From assembly GCA_946480485.1 (NCBI GenBank), contig CAMLJW010000402.1, positions 1 to 5,016 on the forward strand: DNA of 5,016 nucleotides, in the 5' to 3' direction. Of this stretch, positions 1 to 5,016 are shown piece by piece. Origin of the DNA: an uncultured Streptomyces sp. GTDB taxonomy: Bacteria > Actinomycetota > Actinomycetes > Streptomycetales > Streptomycetaceae. The notes beneath the pieces were generated by a model. The model was not told the origin of the DNA, did not search any database, and saw only the letters and a list, made by a program, of their open reading frames with translations. A program made the translations under genes and the position numbers. The number at the start of each line of letters is the position of its first letter. Positions within the stretch are counted from its first letter, which is position 1.

Positions 1-4
1 GCTA

Positions 5-27
5 GTGTCCTGAGTCTCAGAAGGACT
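5..27 (+). repeat. IS630 terminal inverted repeat, transposase 3' side
   Basis: The first 13 bases, GTGTCCTGAGTCT, match the other end perfectly when that end is read inward. Over 23 bases the ungapped match is 19 of 23. The target TA sits immediately outside at 3-4, within a CTAG. Confidence 0.9.
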
Positions 28-33
28 GCATAT

Positions 34-1125
34 TTAGGATTTGGGGTTCGGTAGGCGGTTCAGGTAGCCGGCGAGGCGTTCGAAGATCTCGTCGGCGGAC
101 TTGGTCCAGGTGAAGGGCTGGGGGTCTTCGTTCCAGTGGGCGATCCAGTCGCGGATGTCCTTCTCCAGGGTCTGGACGTTCTTGTGGACGCCGCGCCGTA
201 TCTGTTTGTCCGTCAGTAGGCCGAACCAGCGCTCGACTTGGTTGAGCCAGGACGAGCTGGTGGGCGTGAAGTGCATGTGGAAGCGCGGATGTGCGAGCAG
301 CCACTTCTGGATGGCGGGGGTCTTGTGCGTGGCGTAGTTATCGCAGATCAGGTGGACGTCGAGCTCGGCGGGGACTTCCTTGTCGAGCTTGGCGAGGAAC
401 TTCTTGAACTCGGCGGAACGGTGGCGGCGGTGAAGGGAGCCGATGACCTCGCCGGTGGCGGTGTTGAGGGCCGCGAACAAGGTGGTGACGCCGCCACGCA
501 GGTAGTCATGGGTGCGGCGCTCGGGCATGCCCGGCATCATCGGCAGCACCGGGGCCGAGCGGTCCAACGCCTGGATCTGCGACTTCTCGTCAACGCAGAG
601 CACAATGGCGCGCTCGGGCGGATCGAGGTACAGGCCCACCACATTGCGGACCTTCTCGACGAACTGCGGGTCCTTGCTCAGCTTGAAGGTGTCGACCTGG
701 TGCGGCTTGAGGCCGAAGGTGCGCCAGATCCGCGAGATCGTCGACTGGCTCAGCCCGCTCTGCTTCGCCATCTCGCGGGTGGACCAGTGCGTGGCACCCT
801 TCGGCGTCGTCTCCAGGGTTTGCACAATCACGTCCTCGACCTGCTCGTCGGTCACTGTGCGGGCAGGCCCCGGCCGCTTCTCGTCGGCCAGGCCCTCCAG
901 CCGGTGGGCCGCGAACCGCTTACGCCACGTTGCCACCGTGGTCGGATGGATCCCCAGGTCGGCGCCCACCGCAGTGTTCGACAACCCGTCAGCACACGCG
1001 AGAACGATCCGGCAGCGCAGCGCCAGACCCTGCGCGGACGTTGCACGCCGCGACCAGCGCAGCAACGTCTCCCGCTCGTCATCCGTCAGAACCACTTCGA
1101 CCGTCGGCCGACCCATACGCGCCAT
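34..1125 (-). CDS. IS630-family DDE transposase
   Basis: The 363-residue protein catalyses cut-and-paste movement of the surrounding element. Two helix-turn-helix regions are visible near the N-terminus, at about residues 50-71 ([20 protein letters not shown]) and 116-138 (around [17 protein letters not shown]). These would bind the terminal repeats. The RNase H-like DDE domain follows: D179 in [10 protein letters not shown]262 in [12 protein letters not shown], and E298 in [15 protein letters not shown], with 35 residues between the last two. Length and motifs fit a full-length IS630 transposase with no frameshift. The start chosen is the first ATG, 1125-1123; a second ATG three codons on is equally possible, and neither has a convincing Shine-Dalgarno sequence. 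The stop TAA lies just inside the left repeat. Family assignment is firm; activity is inferred from intactness only. Confidence 0.95.
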   Translation of the reverse strand: MARMGRPTVEVVLTDDERETLLRWSRRATSAQGLALRCRIVLACADGLSNTAVGADLGIHPTTVATWRKRFAAHRLEGLADEKRPGPARTVTDEQVEDVIVQTLETTPKGATHWSTREMAKQSGLSQSTISRIWRTFGLKPHQVDTFKLSKDPQFVEKVRNVVGLYLDPPERAIVLCVDEKSQIQALDRSAPVLPMMPGMPERRTHDYLRGGVTTLFAALNTATGEVIGSLHRRHRSAEFKKFLAKLDKEVPAELDVHLICDNYATHKTPAIQKWLLAHPRFHMHFTPTSSSWLNQVERWFGLLTDKQIRRGVHKNVQTLEKDIRDWIAHWNEDPQPFTWTKSADEIFERLAGYLNRLPNPKS

Positions 1126-1144
1126 GGACCCAGCATACTTCTAT

Positions 1145-1167
1145 AGCCTTCCTAAGACTCAGGACAC
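1145..1167 (-). repeat. IS630 terminal inverted repeat, transposase 5' side
   Basis: Read inward on the minus strand this begins with the same 13 bases as the left end, followed by mismatches at repeat positions 14, 17, 19 and 21. The flanking TA is at 1168-1169, again within CTAG. The transposase ATG lies about 20 bases further inside. Confidence 0.9.
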
Positions 1168-1195
1168 TAGGCAGGGCCCGGCAGCGTAGGTGAGT

Positions 1196-1227
1196 GGTCG
1201 GGCGCGGCATGTACGCTGCGCCCGACC
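1196..1227 (-). terminator. GC-rich hairpin, likely transcription terminator
   Basis: A perfect 10-base inverted repeat, GGTCGGGCGC (1196-1205) and GCGCCCGACC (1218-1227), can extend inward by a G-T pair and two G-C pairs around a six-base loop. There is no T-tract on either side; actinobacterial terminators often lack one. It starts 29 bases beyond the stop codon (1257) of the minus-strand remnant and lies between that remnant and the IS, so it most plausibly ended transcription from the right. The hairpin is directly visible; the terminator role is inferred. Confidence 0.5.
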
Positions 1228-1236
1228 GAGGCCCGT

Positions 1237-1268
1237 CCCCACCTCGCTGAGGTCGCTCACTGGTGGGG
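1237..1268. other. Second inverted repeat near the remnant's stop codon
   Basis: CCCCACC (1237-1243) pairs with GGTGGGG (1262-1268). An overlapping alternative hairpin, ACCTC/GAGGT, lies at 1241-1253. The outer arms span the TGA at 1259-1257 of the minus-strand frame. It may act with the stronger hairpin at 1196-1227 as part of a terminator region, or it may be chance in GC-rich DNA. Confidence 0.25.
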
Positions 1269-1523
1269 CAGCGCGAGGAGTCCGGGCTCGGTCTCGGTGA
1301 TCAGTCCGCGCCGGACGAGGCGTTTGAGTGTTGCGGGCAGCGGGGCGATTCCGTAATCGACGGCGCTTTCGATCCTGTCCTCGCCCTCGCGCCGCACCTG
1401 CTCCGTGACTATCAGGATCCACGATCCAATGCCTCAAGGCACCACTACCACGACGTCCCCATACCCCCAGTGCGCGCGAGCCCATGGCAAGCCAAAAAAT
1501 CTCATTGGCGTCTCGTCCGACAT
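1257..1523 (-). pseudogene. Degraded small gene, winged-helix-like C-terminal end
   Basis: One minus-strand frame runs from an ATG at 1523 for 29 codons (MSDETPMRFFGLPWARAHWG...) to a TGA at 1436-1434. It continues in the same frame for 58 codons to the TGA at 1259-1257. The second part looks coding: over the last 37 codons about 29 end in G or C, and the nine before them from GTG 1397 all do. Its final residues, LPATLKRLVRRGLITETEPG then LLALPHQ, resemble a recognition helix followed by a wing of a winged-helix DNA-binding domain. I do not recognise the family. It may be the 3' end of a decayed gene, or a 46-residue gene starting at GTG 1397, where GGAG lies only three bases upstream. The part before 1434 has weaker codon bias and may be noncoding. 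The position just past cas6e is where cas1 would be expected, but nothing here resembles Cas1 or Cas2. Confidence 0.35.
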
Positions 1524-1570
1524 CAGTGAAGTGGAGAACAGGCGTCTTACACGAGAATCCGGAAGTACCC

Positions 1571-1592
1571 GTGGCAATGACGCCCCTGCCAC
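1571..1592 (-). terminator. Weak hairpin downstream of cas6e
   Basis: GTGGCA (1571-1576) and TGCCAC (1587-1592) form a six-base stem with a ten-base loop, 35 bases past the cas6e stop. No T-tract follows. It could mark the end of the Cascade transcript, but the stem is short and the assignment is tentative. Confidence 0.2.
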
Positions 1593-1626
1593 TCCGCAGG
1601 ATCGGCTATCCGTTCACGGCCAATTG

Positions 1627-2433
1627 TCAGCGTTGCGCCTCCTCCCGTACCGGAAGGGGAGCGAGGGTAAGCAGACCGCAGCCATAGGCCTTCTTGGGAC
1701 CGATGCCGGCCAGGAGAGTGCGGCGCAGGATATCCGGGTCGGTGACGCGCAAGCGGCCCTCGAACGTCGCCGTTGAGAGGGTGATCTCGGGTCCATTGCG
1801 CTTCTTGGTGAAGCGCAATGTCTCGCGATGGGACAGTGCCACATCTGGGTTTGTGCCAACACTCCCGGCGTTGTCCGGGAGAGCAAGTCCCGGTGCAGGC
1901 TCAAGTCCGGTGCCGGCTGTCGGGATCGTGAAACCGAGTTGCGCTCGTTGCACGCGGTCAAGGAGCCAACCGAGCTGCGCGGATGCAGTGCGGTGACCGA
2001 TCCGGAAGCCGCGCATGCGGGCACCGTCCCGCTCAGCAGTTGTGCGTCGTGATTCCTGCGCGGCGGTGGGTTTGTCGGGGCGTTTGGTGTTCTGGACTGG
2101 GTTGGCGGTCAGCCGAAAGGCGAATTCTTCTCCTGCTGTGAGGCGTTCGAGCAGTGGAGCGTAGTCGCGGATGAGGAAGTGATCGCCGTCGGCGGCAGGC
2201 CAGCCGGCCTGCGCGACCAGGTGGGTCCAATCGGGCCGGGTCCGCTCGGTCAGGACGAGGAGATGCGGCCGCAGCGGGTCGTCCGCGTCGATGCGCCACA
2301 GGACGCGTTCCTCGACGGTGTCCGGGAAGCCGGCCATGACGGCACCGTGCAGGCTGGCGGGACTGCGCAGCAGGCGCAACGCCGCAGGCCGGCGCGGATT
2401 GATACGGATCTTCGACAAGTACGGCAAGGTCAC
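1627..2433 (-). CDS. cas6e: Type I-E CRISPR endoribonuclease Cas6e (CasE/Cse3)
   Basis: This 268-residue metal-independent RNase would cut pre-crRNA within the repeat and stay bound to the 3' hairpin of the mature crRNA in Cascade. Family marks are visible. The N-terminal strand is YLSKIRINP (5-13). SPASLHGAVMAGFP (24-37) contains His29, which aligns with the catalytic histidine of the family. The C-terminal block GIGPKKAYGCGLLTLA (243-258) is the glycine-rich RNA-binding loop. FRLTANPV (106-113) begins the linker between the two RAMP-type ferredoxin folds. The start is GTG at 2433-2431, which overlaps the cas5e TGA by four bases. It has no clear Shine-Dalgarno sequence, so translational coupling is likely. 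An upstream ATG at 2499 would add 22 Arg/Pro-rich residues unlike the family and lie deep inside cas5e. Length is ordinary for actinobacterial members. The TGA at 1629-1627 ends the visible Cascade operon; cas1 normally follows here but does not. Confidence 0.93.
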   Translation of the reverse strand: MTLPYLSKIRINPRRPAALRLLRSPASLHGAVMAGFPDTVEERVLWRIDADDPLRPHLLVLTERTRPDWTHLVAQAGWPAADGDHFLIRDYAPLLERLTAGEEFAFRLTANPVQNTKRPDKPTAAQESRRTTAERDGARMRGFRIGHRTASAQLGWLLDRVQRAQLGFTIPTAGTGLEPAPGLALPDNAGSVGTNPDVALSHRETLRFTKKRNGPEITLSTATFEGRLRVTDPDILRRTLLAGIGPKKAYGCGLLTLAPLPVREEAQR

Positions 2434-3242
2434 CAGCCCAGGAGCGCGAACGGGTCGTGTGCGGCGCCGCGCTGTACGCGACGGCCTCGGCCAGCACAAG
2501 GCGGAAGACCAGTGGGAATGGTCAGGCTCAGTCGGCGAACTCGGCGTTCAGTCAGCGCCCTACGCAGGGGGTGGAAGGAAACCGGCACGTCGGCAACGGT
2601 GTGCATACCGTCGTCGGCTTCGATGGTCGCGCTCAGGTCCTTGTGCTCCGGGTTGTTCGCTTGCCGTGCGTACGCCTTGCGTGCGGGATTCCCGGCCTCC
2701 CACGGCTGCACGGTGAGGAGGCGCTGAAGCGGGTCTTCGTCGCCGTCGACGTCGTACAGCCCCATGGCCAATGGCCTGGCCGGTGGGCACGAACGACGTC
2801 CCAGGGTCAGGGGAAAGGCCGGTGCCCGCAGAGCCGCATCCAGCTCTTCCAGCAGCGGGCGGGAGCCATGGCAGGCGGCGACAAACACGGCGTCCTGCAG
2901 GTAGTACCGCTGGGTGACGTGTGTGAACTTGGCGGGCGACGTACGCTTCTGCTCACCGTTCTTGTCGACCCGTGCCGAGAGCAGTGCATGGCCGCGGTAG
3001 TCGGCGGCGGTGTGGTAGTCGCGCAACAGGGTGCCGGGTTGGTCGGTGCGCACGCCCAGGCGCAAGGCGATCAAATCGTCGATGGGAGCACCCCGTTCGC
3101 GTCCCAGCGCGGCAGCCAGGAGTCCGGTGATTCCAGACTTGGTGGGCTCCGAGGCGGTGTCCCGGGTGTTGTACTGGGAGCTGATCCCCCAGGACTGAAG
3201 AGGACCGGCGAGACGCAACAGGAGAACGGACCGGCTTGTCAC
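2430..3242 (-). CDS. cas5e: Type I-E Cascade subunit Cas5e (CasD)
   Basis: Cas5e caps the 5' handle of the crRNA and joins Cse1 to the Cas7 backbone. The 270-residue protein shows the Cas5 N-terminal signature LLLRLAGPLQSWG (7-19), the block EPTKSGITGLLAAALGR (32-48), HVTQRYYLQDAVFVAAC (108-124), LTLGRRSCPP (145-154) and DVPVSFHPLRR (218-228). It is longer than the roughly 225-residue E. coli protein. The extra length is mostly a basic C-terminal tail (about 229-270) ending HDPFALLGW, a pattern I associate with actinobacterial homologues. The start is GTG 3242-3240, overlapping the cas7e TGA as GTGA. It is supported by a strong Shine-Dalgarno sequence inside the last codons of cas7e. The stop overlaps the cas6e start in the same way. 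No damage is seen. Confidence 0.94.
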   Translation of the reverse strand: MTSRSVLLLRLAGPLQSWGISSQYNTRDTASEPTKSGITGLLAAALGRERGAPIDDLIALRLGVRTDQPGTLLRDYHTAADYRGHALLSARVDKNGEQKRTSPAKFTHVTQRYYLQDAVFVAACHGSRPLLEELDAALRAPAFPLTLGRRSCPPARPLAMGLYDVDGDEDPLQRLLTVQPWEAGNPARKAYARQANNPEHKDLSATIEADDGMHTVADVPVSFHPLRRALTERRVRRLSLTIPTGLPPCAGRGRRVQRGAAHDPFALLGW

Positions 3243-4393
3243 AGTGCTCCCTCCCGCAGCCAGGTGAGCGTGGTCCGCTGCAGGCGGGAGGTCAGGTCCG
3301 AGAAGTTGATGCTGGCGCCGAAGGCCTCGGCCAGATGCTTTTCCGTCTCCTCTGCGTAGGGCGCGTAGCAGGCCAGAGTGGTACCGGACGGGTGGCCCCA
3401 GAGCTTGGCGACGTGCAGCGACTCCTCGGCAAGGCGGCGGGCCGACTTCTCCGCCACCCCCGCCTTGTTGAAAATGGGCTGTTCAAAGGCGGATACGAGA
3501 TTGACCGGCTGATCGGTGCGGAGCATGGCGATGACGGCGTGGGGAAGGGTGCGATGGGCGAATGAGTTCTGATGCCCAGAGGGCATGGACTTGGTGAATG
3601 TTTCGGCGAAGCGTGCAGCGGCCGCCGCGGTGTGCTCCATGACGGCTTCGGTGCCACCGAGGTTGACGTGCAATTGGTGGACGGCCACCGTGGCATAGCG
3701 GTAGAGGGTGGCCGAGTTGAATTCCACAGTTCCGATCATGCCGGCGCCGGTTTCGGACCCGGCGTTCTTGTCGTCCACGGCCGTGTAGTAGTCGAATTCG
3801 TTCCTCACCTCGTGCGTGGACAGGGCATGTGCGACCTGAACCGAGGCGTCGACGTTGAGCTCGGCACGGTCGGCGACCATCCGGCCGAAGAGGGCAACTT
3901 CCGCCGGATGGGTCTGCATGAGTTCTGTGCCGATGTCCAGGCTCTTCAATTCGTCAGCGAGGACCTTCTCATCGAGCTGCAGGAGCTCTTCGCCGCGCCC
4001 CGCCACCAGGTTTGCAATGCTCTCCAGCTGGCGGTTGCCGAAGAACAGCAGATAGGCGGTTTCCTGGTCCTTCTTCTGGGAGGCAGTGATGCCCAGCGGA
4101 GTCAGCAAGGCCGTAGCCAGGCGGGCCGCGTCGGGCGCGGTAAGACTCTCACGCTCCTGGAGCCGGTCGGCCAGTAGCGAGGCAACCTTCTTCGTGCGGA
4201 TGGCACGCTCGGCCTCGGGAATGCCCTCTGCCCAGGCGGTACGGGTAGCGCGCTTCCATGCCTGTGAGGACACCCGAGCCCGCCGGGCCCCGCCGAACAG
4301 GGCATGCTTGGGCGTGCCGGCGTCGTCGCGGTTGAGGTTGGAGGGCGGCACGGACTGGAGGACATGCAGGTCGAGGTAGAGGCAGTGAGCCAT
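3239..4393 (-). CDS. cas7e: Type I-E Cascade backbone Cas7e (CasC/Cse4)
   Basis: Cas7e forms the six-subunit helical filament that holds the crRNA guide in Cascade. The 384-residue protein starts with the family signature: YLDLHVLQSVPPSNLNRDD (6-24), then GTPKHALFGG (26-35) and RARVSSQAWKRATR (38-51). Further conserved blocks are ALFGRMVAD (167-175), VAHALSTHEVRNEFDYYTAV (187-206), GMIGTVEFNSATLYRYATV (218-236) and the thumb-like region KSMPSGHQNSFAHRT (268-282). The start chosen is ATG 4393-4391, because GGAG lies six bases upstream and the protein then begins at the usual position before the first strand. An ATG at 4420 would add nine residues and has no Shine-Dalgarno sequence. An 81-base gap separates it from cse2, while it overlaps cas5e by four bases. 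Frame and length look intact. Confidence 0.96.
   Translation of the reverse strand: MAHCLYLDLHVLQSVPPSNLNRDDAGTPKHALFGGARRARVSSQAWKRATRTAWAEGIPEAERAIRTKKVASLLADRLQERESLTAPDAARLATALLTPLGITASQKKDQETAYLLFFGNRQLESIANLVAGRGEELLQLDEKVLADELKSLDIGTELMQTHPAEVALFGRMVADRAELNVDASVQVAHALSTHEVRNEFDYYTAVDDKNAGSETGAGMIGTVEFNSATLYRYATVAVHQLHVNLGGTEAVMEHTAAAAARFAETFTKSMPSGHQNSFAHRTLPHAVIAMLRTDQPVNLVSAFEQPIFNKAGVAEKSARRLAEESLHVAKLWGHPSGTTLACYAPYAEETEKHLAEAFGASINFSDLTSRLQRTTLTWLREGAL
3247..3255 (-). promoter_or_regulatory. cas5e ribosome binding site inside cas7e
   Basis: On the minus strand GGGAGGGAG lies a few bases before the GTG at 3242, within the last codons of cas7e. It fixes the GTG as the cas5e start and, with the GTGA overlap, suggests coupled translation. 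Confidence 0.75.
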
Positions 4394-4474
4394 GGCAGTC
4401 TCCGGCGTAAGCAGTGGCATGGGGCGATAGAGCGCCGCGCTGGCAGCTGGCGATGAGCTGATCGTGCAGCGTGG
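4394..4474 (-). other. 81-base gap between cse2 and cas7e
   Basis: Other junctions in this operon overlap by four bases, so this gap stands out. It contains the cas7e ribosome binding site and a short inverted repeat, CAGCT (4444-4448) and AGCTG (4456-4460), with a seven-base loop. No convincing promoter hexamers are seen. It could hold an element that raises cas7e output or protects its mRNA, since Cas7 is needed in six copies per complex, but that is inference. Confidence 0.35.
4399..4404 (-). promoter_or_regulatory. cas7e ribosome binding site
   Basis: CGGAGA on the minus strand, with GGAG at 4403-4400, stands six bases before the ATG at 4393. It decides between that start and the unsupported ATG at 4420. 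Confidence 0.7.
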
Positions 4475-5016
4475 CTATGCGGTCTCGGCCGAGGACCAGC
4501 GGAAGTAGCCACTACCCCAGCGAGCGCGGATGTCGGCCTGGGCCTGTGGGTCGTGCCAGCGTTCGATGTCGCTGCGCAACCACGTGTAGTCGAGGGGCTG
4601 ACCGATGGTACGCAGTACGGTGACCAGCCCGCGTAGGTGACCGACGAGTTCCTCCACATCGGCCGCGGTGGCTACCTGGTCCATCCGGCGGTCCACGGCC
4701 TCGGCGCTGTGCTTGCCGGAATCACGTAGATGCCGGACGGCACGGCCCAGGCCGATTCTCTGCTGGTGCATGCGCTCGTGTTGGGACTGCTGATGGGTGG
4801 CGAACAGGGTGAGGGCTGCGTGCTCCGCTGACAGACGTGATGAGGTGACGCCGTCAGATGTGACGGACCGGTAGAAGCGCCACATCTGCGGAACGCTGCC
4901 GGCTCTCCGTCCCAGTCCCTTGCGCAGGGCCGCCAGGTCCGCATGGGCGTACCGGTTCTCGGCTGAGAACGTCTCCCAATACCATCGGCCGCGTCGGGGA
5001 GTACGGTCTGCGTTCA
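4475..5016 (-). CDS. cse2: Type I-E Cascade small subunit Cse2 (CasB), 5' end at window edge
   Basis: Cse2 forms the dimer on the belly of Cascade that stabilises the crRNA-target duplex and the displaced strand. The frame is open from the right edge to the TAG at 4477-4475, giving 179 visible residues. The final two bases of the window complete a codon ending in TG, so the true start may be exactly that codon (ATG or GTG) or slightly further upstream. Family features in order: RRGRWYWETF (7-16), ADLAALRKGLGRRAGSVPQM (25-44) followed by WRFY, AEHAALTLFATHQQS (63-77), the basic helix LGRAVRHLRDS (89-99), RRMDQVATAADVEELVGHLR (109-128) followed by GLV, and LDYTWLRSDIERWHDP (141-156) before the end. 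An internal ATG at 4885 would remove the conserved N-terminal block and is not the start. Length fits the family, so little is missing. cse1 is expected immediately upstream, outside the window. Confidence 0.93.
   Translation of the reverse strand, partial: NADRTPRRGRWYWETFSAENRYAHADLAALRKGLGRRAGSVPQMWRFYRSVTSDGVTSSRLSAEHAALTLFATHQQSQHERMHQQRIGLGRAVRHLRDSGKHSAEAVDRRMDQVATAADVEELVGHLRGLVTVLRTIGQPLDYTWLRSDIERWHDPQAQADIRARWGSGYFRWSSAETA

Larger units (their letters stand above)
5..1167 (-). mobile_element. Complete IS630-family insertion sequence (1163 bp)
   Basis: The element is bounded by imperfect terminal inverted repeats at 5-27 and 1145-1167, and each end abuts a TA dinucleotide (3-4 and 1168-1169). 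TA duplication is the insertion signature of the IS630/Tc1-mariner superfamily. It holds one transposase gene filling nearly all of the element, read right to left. Both ends and the reading frame look undamaged, which suggests a recent and possibly active copy. It lies downstream of the Cascade operon in the same orientation, so read-through from the cas genes could reach the transposase unless it is stopped by the hairpins at 1196-1268. Only four bases lie left of the element, so what it interrupted on that side is unknown. Confidence 0.93.
1170..1626. other. Spacer between cas6e and the IS, without an intact gene
   Basis: These 457 bases hold the stop-interrupted frame at 1257-1523 and hairpins at 1196-1227, 1237-1268 and 1571-1592. 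The part from about 1440 to 1626 is visibly less GC-rich than the flanking genes and includes a run of six A at 1494-1499 within a small inverted repeat, GCCAA/TTGGC (1491-1495 and 1505-1509). I see no direct repeat of about 28-29 bases as expected for a type I-E CRISPR, no tRNA, and no frame resembling cas1 or cas2. The other open frames here have compositions typical of shadow frames in GC-rich DNA. Confidence 0.6.

Noticed and set aside
238..1146. Long plus-strand open frame opposite the transposase
   Set aside because: It mirrors the transposase coding strand and has no family motif. Long antisense frames are common where third codon positions are G/C-rich.
1159..1485. Minus-strand 108-residue open frame reaching the IS end
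   Set aside because: Its Arg/Ala/Pro/Gly-rich composition is typical of a shadow frame in GC-rich DNA. It overlaps the better-supported frame at 1257-1433 and runs through the hairpins into the IS repeat.
1263..1529. Plus-strand 88-residue open frame
   Set aside because: It is antisense to the better-biased minus-strand frame, with no Shine-Dalgarno sequence and no recognisable motif.
1440..1626. Possible CRISPR leader or repeat remnant downstream of cas6e
   Set aside because: The stretch is less GC-rich, but no 28-29 base repeat, no partial second copy and no type I-E-like GC stem of repeat form is present.
1530..1640. Frame following cas6e as a possible cas1 start
   Set aside because: The translated frame (ending GYFRILV) stops after about 30 codons and does not resemble the Cas1 N-terminus.
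2434..2499. Upstream ATG start for cas6e
   Set aside because: It would add 22 Arg/Pro-rich residues inside cas5e. The GTG at 2433 gives the expected Cas6e N-terminus and a four-base stop/start overlap.
2457..3359. Plus-strand 300-residue open frame opposite cas5e
   Set aside because: It is antisense to cas5e and the start of the cas7e 3' end, both clearly recognised on the minus strand.
4102..4659. Minus-strand 185-residue open frame spanning the cse2/cas7e junction
   Set aside because: It is a shifted frame over cse2 and cas7e, rich in Ser/Pro/Arg/Thr, with no family match.

Overview
The window reads as chromosomal DNA from a high-GC actinomycete, probably Streptomyces or a close relative. 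This rests on strong G/C bias at third codon positions, GTG starts, and the resemblance of the Cas proteins to actinobacterial type I-E members. All genes called lie on the minus strand, so the biological order runs from right to left.

From the right edge to about 1627 lies most of a type I-E Cascade operon in canonical order: cse2 (casB; its 5' end is at or just beyond the window edge), cas7e (casC), cas5e (casD) and cas6e (casE). cas7e/cas5e and cas5e/cas6e are each joined by a four-base GTGA stop/start overlap. An 81-base gap and a clear Shine-Dalgarno sequence precede cas7e. The proteins keep their family motifs, including the Cas6e active-site histidine and C-terminal glycine-rich loop. 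Together with Cse1, expected just upstream but not visible, they would cut pre-crRNA and form the crRNA-guided surveillance complex that recruits Cas3.

Downstream of cas6e, where type I-E loci normally carry cas1 and cas2, there is no adaptation gene. A 457-base stretch (1170-1626) holds candidate hairpins and a short, stop-interrupted minus-strand frame whose last 45-58 codons look coding and winged-helix-like. It ends at 1257, just before a strong GC-rich hairpin at 1196-1227.

The left 1.17 kb is a complete IS630-family insertion sequence (5-1167). It has 23-bp imperfect terminal inverted repeats, flanking TA dinucleotides and an apparently intact 363-residue DDE transposase. The window therefore shows an effector module that looks intact, followed by a small gene remnant and a young-looking IS. 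Whether cas1-cas2, the CRISPR array, cse1 and cas3 exist nearby cannot be told from here.
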